Assembly (NCBI GenBank): GCA_964291445.2 | Contig: OZ219864.1 | Span: forward strand, 1-64,000 | Length of the DNA stretch: 64,000 nt | Origin: JAPOXR01 sp964291445 | GTDB taxonomy: Bacteria; Pseudomonadota; Alphaproteobacteria; Rhodobacterales; Rhodobacteraceae | Reading direction: 5' to 3' | Shown here: piece by piece, positions 1 to 8,202 of the stretch | How the letters are laid out: each line of letters begins with the position of its first letter | How positions within the stretch are numbered: position 1 is the first letter of the stretch | Notes under the pieces: generated by a model | Seen by the model: only the letters and a program-made list of their open reading frames with translations | Database searches by the model: none | Told to the model about the DNA's origin: nothing | Translations under genes and position numbers: made by a program

Positions 1-20
1 TACGCGAGGTCGGCGCGTGA

Positions 21-119
21 GAAGAGCATCGCAACGCGTCGGCCAATCCGGTGGACTGGCGGTTCAGGACCGAGAGTGCACGGATCAAGCTGAAGTCGCT
101 TTATCCATCAATTCAATGA
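21..119 (+). pseudogene. C-terminal scrap of an IS630-like transposase
   Basis: Frame 3 reads EEHRNASANPVDWRFRTE and ends ARIKLKSLYPSIQ before a TGA at 117-119. The NPVDWRF...ARIKLK..YP pattern is what I recall at the C-terminus of IS630-family transposases. A TGA at 18-20 cuts it off from upstream sequence, so only the tail survives or it is frameshifted at the window edge. The family assignment is from memory of the motif and is tentative. Confidence 0.4.
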
Positions 120-129
120 CGTTGGGGTA

Positions 130-229
130 CTAGGAGATATCAACCAAGGATTTGATCTCATGCATGCCGGAGAATCGATTCGGTCTGTAGTAGTCTACTG
201 ATCTACGCTATTCTTGGGCTCATGGAAGA
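130..229 (+). repeat. Direct repeat copy A: duplicated frmA 3' end
   Basis: This block matches 2421-2520 over about 100 bp with few mismatches. It covers the last 24 codons of frmA, its stop codon and the start of the downstream spacer. Here no frmA body precedes it; the join lies just after the transposase scrap. It is a truncated second copy of the frmA-glycosyltransferase junction, now sitting upstream of the GT25 gene. Confidence 0.9.
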
Positions 230-307
230 ATTGCACAAAATTACCGAAATTGCGTCTGATGACCCTCTTGTCAGAGAGGACGTAAATGTTGTTGCGGAGA
301 CTTGAAA

Positions 308-1117
308 ATGCCGATTGGCTGCTATGTCATAAATTTGGACCGCTCACCCGAACGCCTTGAGCATTTTCACCGGCAGGCCGCAAATGGAGGATTGGACTTG
401 GACTTCCAAAGGATTTCGGCAGTTGATGGTAGTCGTCTGGACAAGCTCACAAAGGACAGGCTGCTCTCCATCGGATCTGGCTATCAGCGTCCAAGCACAG
501 GACAAATGGGATGTTATCTGAGCCACCGCAAGGCATGGACTATATTGCTTAACGATGGGTTTGACTGCGGGTTCATTGCCGAAGACGATGCATATTTAGC
601 AAACGCCTCTCTCTTTATGCTGCAGAATTCCGAATGGTTGCCAGCACATTTTGACCTGATCAAGGCTGAGACAACCCATCAGTTGTGCGAATTCGATACA
701 AATGTTCATTCCACGTATTTTGGTCACTCGTTGCGATGCCTAAAATCTTTTCACTACGGGACGGCCGGATATTTCATTAAGCGTCAGGGGGCTATCAAAC
801 TGCTCAGAGCGACAGAGAACTTGTGCGACGCGATCGATGATATCATGTTTGATCAAAGGCTGGGCATTGCTCAGTCTCTGACTATATACCAACTGGACCC
901 AGCAATTTGTGTTCAGCACCAATTTGCAAGACATGCAAGACAACTAATCAGGTTCAGTGGCACAATTGAACCAGGGAAGAAACTGCGCAGACCCGAAGGA
1001 TTTGCAAAGGTATGGAGGGAGATTTCCCGGCCGTTTGGCTATTGGCTTGAGCGCAAAATCAAGACTTGGCGAGGGGTCTCAAAATTCAAGAGAGTAGAAT
1101 TTGCTGGCGATGACTGA
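308..1117 (+). CDS. Glycosyltransferase family 25 (LPS/capsule type)
   Basis: About 269 residues. The N-terminus YVINLDRSPERL and the later FIAEDDAYL (acidic ED/D motif near residue 92) are typical of GT25 enzymes, which transfer sugars such as galactose onto lipooligosaccharide or other surface glycans from nucleotide-sugar donors in the cytoplasm. I chose ATG 308 because a GGAGA at 296-300 sits seven bases upstream; a TTG at 302 is the alternative. The gene lies directly after the duplicated frmA tail, so it may once have been transcribed with a frmA-like gene. The donor and acceptor cannot be told from sequence. Codon use is less GC-rich than the neighbouring IS genes, as is common for polysaccharide loci. 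Confidence 0.85.
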   Translation: MPIGCYVINLDRSPERLEHFHRQAANGGLDLDFQRISAVDGSRLDKLTKDRLLSIGSGYQRPSTGQMGCYLSHRKAWTILLNDGFDCGFIAEDDAYLANASLFMLQNSEWLPAHFDLIKAETTHQLCEFDTNVHSTYFGHSLRCLKSFHYGTAGYFIKRQGAIKLLRATENLCDAIDDIMFDQRLGIAQSLTIYQLDPAICVQHQFARHARQLIRFSGTIEPGKKLRRPEGFAKVWREISRPFGYWLERKIKTWRGVSKFKRVEFAGDD

Positions 1118-1183
1118 TATGATTCCATGCCACATTATCAACGAAGTGGACGCGGCACGACCGCCGGTAGCACCGCCCCGGCC

Positions 1184-1264
1184 AAACATCGGCAGTTCGT
1201 GGGCTACGCGGTGCGGTGGCTGAACTTTGCGAGCCTACTTGAGGAAGAGCCTGCCCTCCAGTGA
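1184..1264 (+). pseudogene. Fragment of a ritA-like tyrosine recombinase
   Basis: The translation HRQFVGYAVRWL...EEEPALQ, ending at a TGA, resembles residues about 86-112 of the first recombinase of the RIT element at 4324 (QRFVGRAVRWL...EEEPCRR). It lies between the GT25 gene and frmA with no other recognisable part of the element. It is a relic showing that RIT-type elements also touched the polysaccharide locus. Confidence 0.5.
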
Positions 1265-1361
1265 TGACAGGAATTATCTCGGGAGGTGCGCCGTTGGATG
1301 AGAGCTTGAACTGCAGACCATTCTGATACAAATTTGCACTGGATTTGAAAGAGGGGCAGCT

Positions 1362-2492
1362 ATGAAGACCACAGCGGCAGTCGCCACGCGGGCCGGTAGC
1401 CCGCTAGAGATCATGGATGTAAATCTTGAAGGGCCGAGGGCAGGTGAAGTTCTGATCGAAATCAGGGCAACCGGAATTTGCCATACCGATGAATTCACAC
1501 TTTCGGGGGCTGACCCGGAAGGGTTGTTTCCGGCAATTCTCGGCCATGAGGGCGCTGGTGTTGTGGTTGATACCGGGGAGGGTGTGACATCGGTCAAGGC
1601 TGGCGATCACGTCATTCCGCTATACACACCCGAATGCAGAGAGTGCCCGTCCTGCCTTTCTCGCAAGACAAATCTCTGCACGGCAATCAGGTCCACACAG
1701 GGTCAGGGGGTCATGCCCGACGGAACTTCCCGATTCTCGACCATGGATGGAGACCCGATACTGCACTACATGGGTTGTTCCACGTTCTCTGGACACACGG
1801 TCCTGCCTGAAATAGCGGTGGCCAAGGTTCGCGAGGATGCTCCGTTTGACAAGATCTGCTATATCGGTTGCGGGGTAACCACCGGACTTGGCGCAGTCAT
1901 GAATACGGCCGGGGTAGAACCCGGTGCCCGGGCGATTGTCTTCGGCCTTGGCGGCATCGGCCTCAATGTCATCCAGGGACTGCGTTTGGTCGGTGCCGAC
2001 ATGATTGTCGGAGTCGATGTCAATTCTGGCAAGCGGCAGTGGGGCGAGAGATTCGGAATGACGCATTTTGTCAATCCAAATGAAGTCGAAGGCGACCTTG
2101 TCCTATATTTGGTAAGCCTAACCCGGACAGCCTCCGACCCGATGGGCGGAGCCGACTATACCTTCGATTGCACCGGCAATGTAGATGTCATGCGGACTGC
2201 GCTAGAATCTGCCCGCCGTGGATGGGGGCAGTCAGTCATCATCGGCGTTGCGCCCGCTGGGGCCGAGATTGCTACTCGGCCGTTTCAACTGGTAACCGGG
2301 CGTGTGTGGAAGGGCACGGCCTTTGGCGGAGCACGAGGCCGAACAGACGTGCCCAAGATTGTCGATTGGTATATGGAAGGAAAGATCGAGATAGATCCGA
2401 TGATTACTCACACCCTGACCCTAGGAGATATCAACCAAGGATTTGATCTCATGCATTCCGGAGAATCGATTCGGTCTGTAGTAGTCTACTGA
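1362..2492 (+). CDS. frmA: S-(hydroxymethyl)glutathione dehydrogenase / class III alcohol dehydrogenase
   Basis: 376 residues, the usual length. The enzyme oxidises S-hydroxymethylglutathione with NAD+ in formaldehyde detoxification and can also act as an alcohol dehydrogenase. Visible features are the catalytic-zinc ligands Cys40 and His62 in GHEGAG, the structural-zinc cluster CRECPSCLSRKTNLC around residues 92-106, and the Rossmann GLGGIG near residue 195. The start ATG has a GAGGGG Shine-Dalgarno sequence just upstream. Its position between two glycosyltransferases is unusual for frmA, and a copy of its 3' end is found at 130-229. In such a context it may have been co-opted for sugar or aldehyde chemistry, but that is inference; the sequence looks like an ordinary class III enzyme. 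Confidence 0.9.
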   Translation: MKTTAAVATRAGSPLEIMDVNLEGPRAGEVLIEIRATGICHTDEFTLSGADPEGLFPAILGHEGAGVVVDTGEGVTSVKAGDHVIPLYTPECRECPSCLSRKTNLCTAIRSTQGQGVMPDGTSRFSTMDGDPILHYMGCSTFSGHTVLPEIAVAKVREDAPFDKICYIGCGVTTGLGAVMNTAGVEPGARAIVFGLGGIGLNVIQGLRLVGADMIVGVDVNSGKRQWGERFGMTHFVNPNEVEGDLVLYLVSLTRTASDPMGGADYTFDCTGNVDVMRTALESARRGWGQSVIIGVAPAGAEIATRPFQLVTGRVWKGTAFGGARGRTDVPKIVDWYMEGKIEIDPMITHTLTLGDINQGFDLMHSGESIRSVVVY

Positions 2493-2520
2493 CCAACGCT
2501 GTTCCTGTACTCATGGAAGA
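2421..2520 (+). repeat. Direct repeat copy B: frmA 3' end and spacer
   Basis: This is the parent-like partner of 130-229. Copy B ends just before the GT11 gene and copy A before the GT25 gene. The same frmA tail therefore precedes two different glycosyltransferases. Homologous recombination between the two direct repeats would delete or amplify the GT25-frmA segment. Confidence 0.9.
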
Positions 2521-2532
2521 GATGAGTGGCCA

Positions 2533-3396
2533 GTGACACGCGTGTTCATCCAGTTGCAAGGCGGTTTGGGGAATCAGTTGTTCCAGTACTCTGCCGGACG
2601 GGCTGTGGCGATCAGGAACAACTCCGAACTACTTCTCGATACCCGCTTCTACGACAAAAACGGCAGGGGGAATTACGCACTTGATCACTTCTGCATCGAG
2701 GCCAGAATTGCGCAGATCTCTGAACTGCCCCCCCCCTCGACATCGCGGCTCCGCCACAACTATTGGAGAAAATTCGGCCGTCATCCAAGGTATGTCCGGG
2801 AACATGGATTGGAACTAAATTCGAAACTATTGAAGCTTGACCCGGAATGCTACCTGCAAGGTTATTTCTTGTCGGAAGGCTATTTTGCCGATGTCGCAGT
2901 CCACATACGTAGGGAGCTCAAATTTAAAACCGCTCCAGACGGCCAGGGCAGGAAAATGTTGAACAGACTCGCTGGCGAGGACGCCGTGGCGCTCCATGTC
3001 AGACGCGGTGACTATCTGACCAAAGGTCCCGAATATTACCCCGTCCTTGGAAAGTCATATTACGATGCAGCCATTTCCTGCATTGCCGAACAAGTTGAAC
3101 ATCCTGTAATTCATGTATTCTCTGATTGCCCTAATTGGGCTCGTGAAAATCTTCAATTCGACCACCCGACAGTGATTCACGATTGTAATCAGCACGCAAG
3201 TCTTTGCCAAGAAGATCTCCGCCTTATGTCGGCGTGTCGCCACAACATAATTGCAAACTCGACTTTCTCTTGGTGGGGTGGGTGGCTGAACCCCAACCCA
3301 GACAAGATCGTGATTTGTCCCAAAATATGGTATGGCGAGAGAATACCTCCAGTCCCCGACCTCATTCCATCCAGTTGGCGATGCATCGTGAACTGA
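2533..3396 (+). CDS. Alpha-1,2-fucosyltransferase-like GT11 (first copy)
   Basis: 287 residues from GTG 2533, preceded by GGAAGAG at 2515-2521. The N-terminal QLQGGLGNQLFQY and the central ALHVRRGDYL are signature motifs of GT11, whose HxRRGDY segment binds GDP-fucose. The C-terminal NSTFSWWGGWL is also typical. The enzyme probably adds a fucose-type sugar to a capsule or O-antigen in the cytoplasm. It follows frmA by 40 bases and may be cotranscribed with it. A clearly related paralogue lies at 31107-31979 on the other strand, so the two copies bracket the mobile-element array. The exact sugar specificity is not predictable. Confidence 0.88.
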   Translation: MTRVFIQLQGGLGNQLFQYSAGRAVAIRNNSELLLDTRFYDKNGRGNYALDHFCIEARIAQISELPPPSTSRLRHNYWRKFGRHPRYVREHGLELNSKLLKLDPECYLQGYFLSEGYFADVAVHIRRELKFKTAPDGQGRKMLNRLAGEDAVALHVRRGDYLTKGPEYYPVLGKSYYDAAISCIAEQVEHPVIHVFSDCPNWARENLQFDHPTVIHDCNQHASLCQEDLRLMSACRHNIIANSTFSWWGGWLNPNPDKIVICPKIWYGERIPPVPDLIPSSWRCIVN

Positions 3397-3431
3397 CTGG
3401 CCAATGCCATCAGAAGAACTTGTTTTCAGAA

Positions 3432-3546
3432 TTAGCACCGCAGTTGCGTTTGCCCCGTTCGTCTTTTGTAGTGCGCCCTTGCGGCGTCTGCCTGGTGTTT
3501 TCGCCGCCACAGTGACCAGAGCATGATGAATGACCGTGTTGTTGGC
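3432..3546 (-). pseudogene. C-terminal end of an IS701-like transposase (split by IS256)
   Basis: On the minus strand this continues in frame from the piece at 11486-11790 once the IS256 element and one copy of its 9-bp duplication are removed: PPTTRSFIMLW...WRRKHQADAARAHYK, then a TAA at 3432-3434. Basic WRR.HQ tails are usual for IS701-type DDE transposases. The gene was disrupted by IS256 insertion. Confidence 0.75.
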
Positions 3547-3582
3547 GAGGTATTGTCGAATCTGGTGTTTGGGGGGTGTCGG

Positions 3583-4083
3583 TCAAGCGGCGATCCTGGC
3601 TGGCTGATTGGCTGATCTGTCCTCTGTCTCTTCTTCCTCGACGACCTCGATGCCATCCCTGAACTTCACGCCGGTGATGACCTTCCCCAGCTCCCTGAAG
3701 CCGTGCAGCCGTCTCCACCTGCCCTGGGCGCACATTCCGAGCTTGAAGATCATGTTCAGCATGCCGTCCCGTGTCAGGCAGCTCACCTGCCGCCTGGTCC
3801 GGTGGCGGATGGTGGCGAAGCTGGATTCGATCGGGTTGGTGGTCCGGATGCTGCGCCAGTGCTTGGCAGGAAAGTCGAAGAATGTCATGAGCTGGTCACG
3901 GTCCTTCTCGAGGCAGTGGGTCGCCTTCGGATACTTGTCCTCGTAGGTCTCGATGAAGAGATCGAATGCCTTCTTTGCATCGGCCCTGGTCTCGGCCTGC
4001 CAGATGTCGTGCAGTGCCTCCCTGGCCTTCGGCTGCACCGATTTCGGCATGAAATTGAGCACGTTGGCGCTCTTGTGAACCCA
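3583..4083 (-). pseudogene. IS256 transposase, C-terminal part
   Basis: This encodes the last 166 residues of a Mutator/IS256-type DDE transposase, from WVHKSANVLNF through RTTNPIESSFATIRHRT (the region with the catalytic Glu) to the acidic EEEETEDRS tail. Reading frame and sequence continue from the fragment ending at 7720 across the RIT insertion, whose 6-bp target AACCCA encodes part of WV. The gene is dead because it is in three pieces with at least one internal frameshift. Confidence 0.88.
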
Positions 4084-4268
4084 CTATGTTGCGCTCCGGA
4101 TCATGTTGCGGCGGCTCTCGAAGCCCAGACCGGGCAACGTTGCCGGACGAATCTCCGGCACATAACCTCCCGACAGCCACCCGCATTCACCTACCGCAAT
4201 GTCCGCGGGCGTACTGCGGAGAGCCGGATCCGGGACCCGGACTCTCCCGCTCTCCGCAACATGATTTT
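4084..4268 (+). repeat. RIT left terminal inverted repeat
   Basis: This is nearly identical to the reverse complement of 7505-7689. It starts CTATGTTGCGCTCCGGATC and contains several short ATGTTGCG/CGCAACAT motifs spaced through the arm. It probably contains recombinase binding sites and the promoter for the recombinase operon. Confidence 0.9.
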
Positions 4269-4323
4269 TTTGGCCCTTCCTGATCTGCCATGATCCTGTT
4301 TTTGACAACAGGAATACAAGATC

Positions 4324-5562
4324 ATGTTCGAAAAACTCTTTACCGATGGTGCCACCATCGGGAGATACCGCGCGGCACCGCTGCAGGATGAACGGCTCCG
4401 CTGGCTTGCGCACATTGCCGAGGCCGGCGCCCGGCCGACAACGCTTCACGAAATCGCCAGGCATCAACTCCACCTGGTTCGCATTCTCGGCCCTGAGATC
4501 GGCGATGGCGTCGGCATGGCCCGCATCGAGGCTGCTGCAGAGCAGTGGGTGCGGCATGGCAGTGGCCGACATCGGCAAGCCAACTATCAGCGGTTCGTGG
4601 GTCGGGCGGTGCGATGGTTGCGGTTTGTGGACCTGTACGAGGAAGAGCCCTGCCGGCGGCGGCACGCCCATGCGGGCGAGGTCGAGATCTTCGCCGGACG
4701 AATGCGCGTGGAACGGGGCTGGGCCGAGAGTACGATTCGCGGTTGCTGCAACGTGGCCAATTGCTTCTTCGACCGGCTGGACGAATCCGGGACCACCCTG
4801 GAGGCGGTCTCCATCGGTGATATCGACGAACAGATCGCATACTGGCATGCTGGCGGCCTCAGCCGGGCATCGATCAACGGTTACGCCAAGTACCTGCGCA
4901 GATTCTTCCGTTTCGCCGAAAGCCGGCGCTGGTGCAGGGACGGGCTTGCCGATGGCATAATGGCATCGAGGTATCTTCCAGGCGAGACGGTCCCGAAGGG
5001 GCTGGACCGGGGCGAGGTCCTGGACCTGCTTGCAACCACCGAAGGCGGCCGGCCGGCCGACATCCGCGACCGGGCCATTCTCATGGTGCTGATCACCTAT
5101 GGCCTGCGCGCCGGCGAGGTTGCCGGCCTCAGCCTCGATGATCTGGACTGGGAAGAGGAACGACTGCAGGTGCGTCGCCCGAAGCCCGGACGCATTCACC
5201 ACTATCCTTTGTCTGCCGGTGTCGGGCAGGCCATATTGCGCTATCTGCGCGAGATGCGTCCCCGACACAATGAGAGGACGCTGTTCCTGTCGCTCAAGGC
5301 CCCGATCCGGCCAATGACACCAGGTGCTGTCAGCCAGGTGGTCAGCGGCCGCGCCAGTCGCATCGGCATTGCCGGCAAGCGTCGCGGCGCCCATTCGCTT
5401 CGTCATGGTGCTGCCCAGCATCTTCTCGATCACGGGCTGTCGATGAAGGAGGTGGGCGATTATCTCGGTCATCGCAGCATCTCGGCCACCGCCATCTATG
5501 CCAAGGTGCAGATGAGCGCATTGCGCGAGGTTGGCGAGATCAATCTGGAGGACCTGACATGA
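4324..5562 (+). CDS. ritA: Tyrosine recombinase, first of the RIT trio
   Basis: 412 residues. The C-terminal half is a phage-integrase catalytic domain: Arg in TYGLRAGEVAGL (about residue 260), HSLRHGAAQHLL supplying His-x-x-Arg, LGHRSISATAIY supplying the late His and the nucleophilic Tyr. The N-terminal half looks like a SAM-like DNA-binding domain. Its product should cut and join DNA at the RIT ends together with the other two recombinases. The stop codon overlaps the ritB start (ATGA, 4 nt), so translation is coupled. A remnant of a related gene is at 1184-1264. No inactivating change is seen. Confidence 0.88.
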   Translation: MFEKLFTDGATIGRYRAAPLQDERLRWLAHIAEAGARPTTLHEIARHQLHLVRILGPEIGDGVGMARIEAAAEQWVRHGSGRHRQANYQRFVGRAVRWLRFVDLYEEEPCRRRHAHAGEVEIFAGRMRVERGWAESTIRGCCNVANCFFDRLDESGTTLEAVSIGDIDEQIAYWHAGGLSRASINGYAKYLRRFFRFAESRRWCRDGLADGIMASRYLPGETVPKGLDRGEVLDLLATTEGGRPADIRDRAILMVLITYGLRAGEVAGLSLDDLDWEEERLQVRRPKPGRIHHYPLSAGVGQAILRYLREMRPRHNERTLFLSLKAPIRPMTPGAVSQVVSGRASRIGIAGKRRGAHSLRHGAAQHLLDHGLSMKEVGDYLGHRSISATAIYAKVQMSALREVGEINLEDLT

Positions 5563-6509
5563 CCCTCCTGGATGTGACCAACGACTATATCGACTGGCGG
5601 CGAGCCCATGGTGCGAAGTTCAACCACGGTGCAGGAATGCTCCGTCAGTTCTGCGCACATGTCGGCGAGAACATCTGCTGCGACGCGGTCAGCCGATCGG
5701 ATGTGCTTGGCTTCTTGGCCGGCAAGGGTCCGCTCACGCGGTATCGGGCCAACAAATACGGGACACTGTCCGGTCTCTGGCGCTACGCCATCAGCCGTGG
5801 TCATGCCTCCTGCTCGCCGCTTCCGCAGCGCGAGGATGAGCCGCGACTGCCATGCTCGCCGCCGCCGCATGTCTTCACCCGTGACGAACTCTGCCGACTG
5901 TTCGGGGCCATCCGCATCGGCCGCCGGCGCGCGGTCCAACTCGACTCGGGTACCATGCGGACGCTCCTGCTGCTGCTCTACGGCGCCGGCCTTCGCCGCG
6001 GCGAGGCGCTGCGCCTGACCATGGGCGATGTCGAACTCGAGGATGCGGTGCTGACCATACGCCAGGCCAAGTTCTTCAAGGACCGCCTGGTTCCGGTTGG
6101 TGTCCAGCTGGTCGAGGCGTTGCGAGCCCACGCCGCCCGGCGGCGGCAATTCCCGTTGCCGAATGGCATGGCCTCGACCTTCCTTGCCGGTCGGGACGGG
6201 AACCCATTGCCGGTCGGCACTGTCCGTTACGCATTCACCAATCTGCTCGAGGTGGCCGGGATCCGGGCGGGCGACGACGGGCGGCGCGCACCTTGCCTGC
6301 ATTCGCTGCGGCACACCGCCGCCGTCCACCGCGTGGAGGACTGGTACCGCCAAGGCACCGACGTGCAGCGGTTGCTGCCGGCGCTCTCGGTCTGGCTCGG
6401 CCATGCCGATCTGGATGGCACGAAAACCTACCTCACCATGACGCCCGAATTGCTGCACCAGGCCTCGGTGCGTTTCAAGAACTATGTCGAAGGAGAAGAA
6501 CATGCATAA
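5559..6509 (+). CDS. ritB: Tyrosine recombinase, second of the RIT trio
   Basis: 316 residues. Catalytic features are LLYGAGLRRGEALRL (Arg I), HSLRHTAAVH (His-x-x-Arg) and WLGHADLDGTKTYL (His and Tyr nucleophile). An insertion between the HxxR box and the final His (VEDWYRQGTDVQRLLPAL) makes this member longer there than its neighbours. It starts inside the ritA stop codon and ends eight bases into ritC, so the three proteins are made from one message and probably act as a heteromeric recombinase. The trio's division of labour is not known to me. Confidence 0.88.
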   Translation: MTLLDVTNDYIDWRRAHGAKFNHGAGMLRQFCAHVGENICCDAVSRSDVLGFLAGKGPLTRYRANKYGTLSGLWRYAISRGHASCSPLPQREDEPRLPCSPPPHVFTRDELCRLFGAIRIGRRRAVQLDSGTMRTLLLLLYGAGLRRGEALRLTMGDVELEDAVLTIRQAKFFKDRLVPVGVQLVEALRAHAARRRQFPLPNGMASTFLAGRDGNPLPVGTVRYAFTNLLEVAGIRAGDDGRRAPCLHSLRHTAAVHRVEDWYRQGTDVQRLLPALSVWLGHADLDGTKTYLTMTPELLHQASVRFKNYVEGEEHA

Positions 6510-7494
6510 TCACAAAACCCTTGGCTCCTGGCTTCGCCGTTTCCTGGCCGACTACATCGTCATCGAGCAAGGCCTCGCCCGCAACACCCAGCTCAGCTAC
6601 CGCGATACCTTCGCCCTCGTGGTCCCGTTTGTCAGCACCAGGGCCCGCAAGCCGGCCGACCGGTTGGCGCTGGATGATCTGTCTTCCCGGCGGGTGCTGG
6701 AGTTCCTTTCCCATCTCGAGGACAAGCGGCGCTGCTCGGTGCAGACCCGCAATCTGCGTCTGTCGGCGATCCGTGCCTTCGCCCGCTTTGTGGCCAGCCG
6801 TGAGCCGGCTTGCCTGGAATGGGCCTCGGGCATCCGCGCCATTGTCGCCAAGAAGGCAGCACCGCAGCCCGTGGGCTGGCTCGGCAAGGACAAGATGGAG
6901 ACACTCATGGGGGTTCCTGACCGGCAGACATCAAGGGGCAGGATCGAGCATGCGCTCCTGCTCTTCCTCTGGAACACCGGTGCCCGGGTCTCGGAAGCTG
7001 CGGCGCTGGAAGTCGGTGATTTTGATCCCGGATCCGGCGGAGGCCATGCGCTGGTCACCCTCCACGGCAAGGGCGGCAAGCGGCGGCAATGCCCGCTCTG
7101 GCCGCGGACCGTGAAGGTGCTTGCCGAGCTGGTGGCCGGCCGGACCGCCAGCAATGCCGTGTTCCTGAGCCGCTACGGGCGACCCTATTCCCGCCACGGC
7201 ATCTACCGGCTGGTGGAACGCTGCGCCGCCCGGGCGCCGGAACTGGCCGGGCGGAAGATTACGCCGCATGTCGTTCGCCATTCCTGTGCCTGCCACCTGC
7301 TGAAGTCCAGGATCGACATCAACACCGTCCGCGCCTGGCTCGGCCATGTCAGTCTCGAGACCACCAACATTTATGCCGAGATTGATCTCGAGATGAAGGC
7401 CCGGGCGATTGCGCTCACCGATGCTGCCGAGCCCGGACCGGACCGGCCATGGAAGGAGCAGAAGGGGGTGATGGCGTTCCTCGAGGCGCTCTGA
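6502..7494 (+). CDS. ritC: Tyrosine recombinase, third of the RIT trio
   Basis: 330 residues from ATG 6502, chosen because AAGGAG at 6490-6495 sits just upstream; an ATG at 6484 is in frame but lacks a better ribosome site. Catalytic motifs are WNTGARVSEAAAL (Arg I), HVVRHSCACHLL (His-x-x-Arg) and WLGHVSLETTNIYAEI (His and Tyr). This is the XerC-like member of the trio. The same C-terminal region survives in the truncated element at 23332-23636. The gene ends about ten bases before the right inverted repeat. Confidence 0.88.
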   Translation: MHNHKTLGSWLRRFLADYIVIEQGLARNTQLSYRDTFALVVPFVSTRARKPADRLALDDLSSRRVLEFLSHLEDKRRCSVQTRNLRLSAIRAFARFVASREPACLEWASGIRAIVAKKAAPQPVGWLGKDKMETLMGVPDRQTSRGRIEHALLLFLWNTGARVSEAAALEVGDFDPGSGGGHALVTLHGKGGKRRQCPLWPRTVKVLAELVAGRTASNAVFLSRYGRPYSRHGIYRLVERCAARAPELAGRKITPHVVRHSCACHLLKSRIDINTVRAWLGHVSLETTNIYAEIDLEMKARAIALTDAAEPGPDRPWKEQKGVMAFLEAL

Positions 7495-7504
7495 GCGGAC
7501 AGGA

Positions 7505-7689
7505 TCATGTTGCGGAGAGCGGGAGAGTCCGGGTCCCGGATCCGGCTCTCCGCAGCACGCCCGCGGACACGGACCGGTCGGTGAATGCGGGTGGCTGTCG
7601 GGAGGTTATGTGCCGGAGATTCGTCCGGCAACGTTGCCCGGTCTGGGCTTCGAGAGCCGCCGCAACATGATCCGGAGCGCAACATAGTT
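7505..7689 (-). repeat. RIT right terminal inverted repeat
   Basis: This is the reverse complement of the left arm 4084-4268 with few differences. It directly follows the ritC stop and is followed by the palindrome 7691-7716. Confidence 0.9.
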
Positions 7690-7690
7690 G

Positions 7691-7716
7691 GTTAAATGTT
7701 GCGGGCAACATTTAAC
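7691..7716. repeat. Perfect palindrome at the RIT right end
   Basis: GTTAAATGTTGC, two bases, then GCAACATTTAAC: a 12-bp stem. The inner part repeats the GTTGC/GCAAC motif of the inverted repeats. RIT2 has a matching hairpin (AGATGTTGCACGCAACATCT, 23114-23133) at its equivalent end, so it is a part of the element, not chance. Confidence 0.8.
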
Positions 7717-7719
7717 CCA

Positions 7720-7961
7720 GCAGCGCTGCTGACGCGTCCCGGGCCAGATCTCCTCCTGTGCTGCCCAGAAGCCCATGGCGCCGTCACCGATCGCCAGTTC
7801 GGGCGCATTCATTCCCCGCGCCTTCAGCCCCAAGAGGACCTCCCGCCAGCTCTGGGTGGATTCGCGAACGCCGTCCTCCACCGCCAGGAGCTTCTTCTCG
7901 CCCTGGTCATTGACACCGAGACCTGCAGGCAGCACAGCCGCTCCCTCTCGGCCCTGAGGCC
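7720..7961 (-). pseudogene. IS256 transposase, middle part
   Basis: The minus strand encodes VNDQGEKKLLAVEDG, TQSWREVLLGLKARG, LAIGDGAMGFW and RQQRCWV, the central catalytic region of a Mutator-type transposase. The sequence before VNDQ is in another frame, so a small deletion had already damaged the gene. The piece joins the C-terminal part across the RIT insertion and the N-terminal part across the IS1111/IS110 insertion. Confidence 0.85.
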
Positions 7962-8202
7962 GTATGTGGACGCCCCCCGTGGTGCAAGCAGGATTCTGAA
8001 CAACTCGTGACTGCGGGCAAGCATCCATGTTTGATTGCAAGGGGTCTTTTTGAAGTCGTCCCGGGTTTATACAAATCCATACACAGCTTATACAGCGTTT
8101 CTCCACAGTCCGCCGATGCTGCCGGACGCGCCATTCCACCCCGCTGCCGCAGGCAGCGGGAGGCATCCGTTTCATGAACGCCGCCCCGGCGGCGGCAGGC
8201 GG

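Larger units (their letters stand above)
4084..7713 (+). mobile_element. RIT element (recombinases in trio), apparently intact
   Basis: Three overlapping tyrosine-recombinase genes lie between long inverted repeats (4084-4268 and 7505-7689). The whole is inserted into the IS256 transposase gene with a 6-bp repeat AACCCA at 4078-4083 and 7714-7719. Gene order, overlaps and inverted ends match the RIT elements described in Proteobacteria. The right end carries an extra 26-bp palindrome (7691-7716) absent from the left end. All three genes are open, so this copy may be active; a truncated relative is at 23114-23636. Confidence 0.9.
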
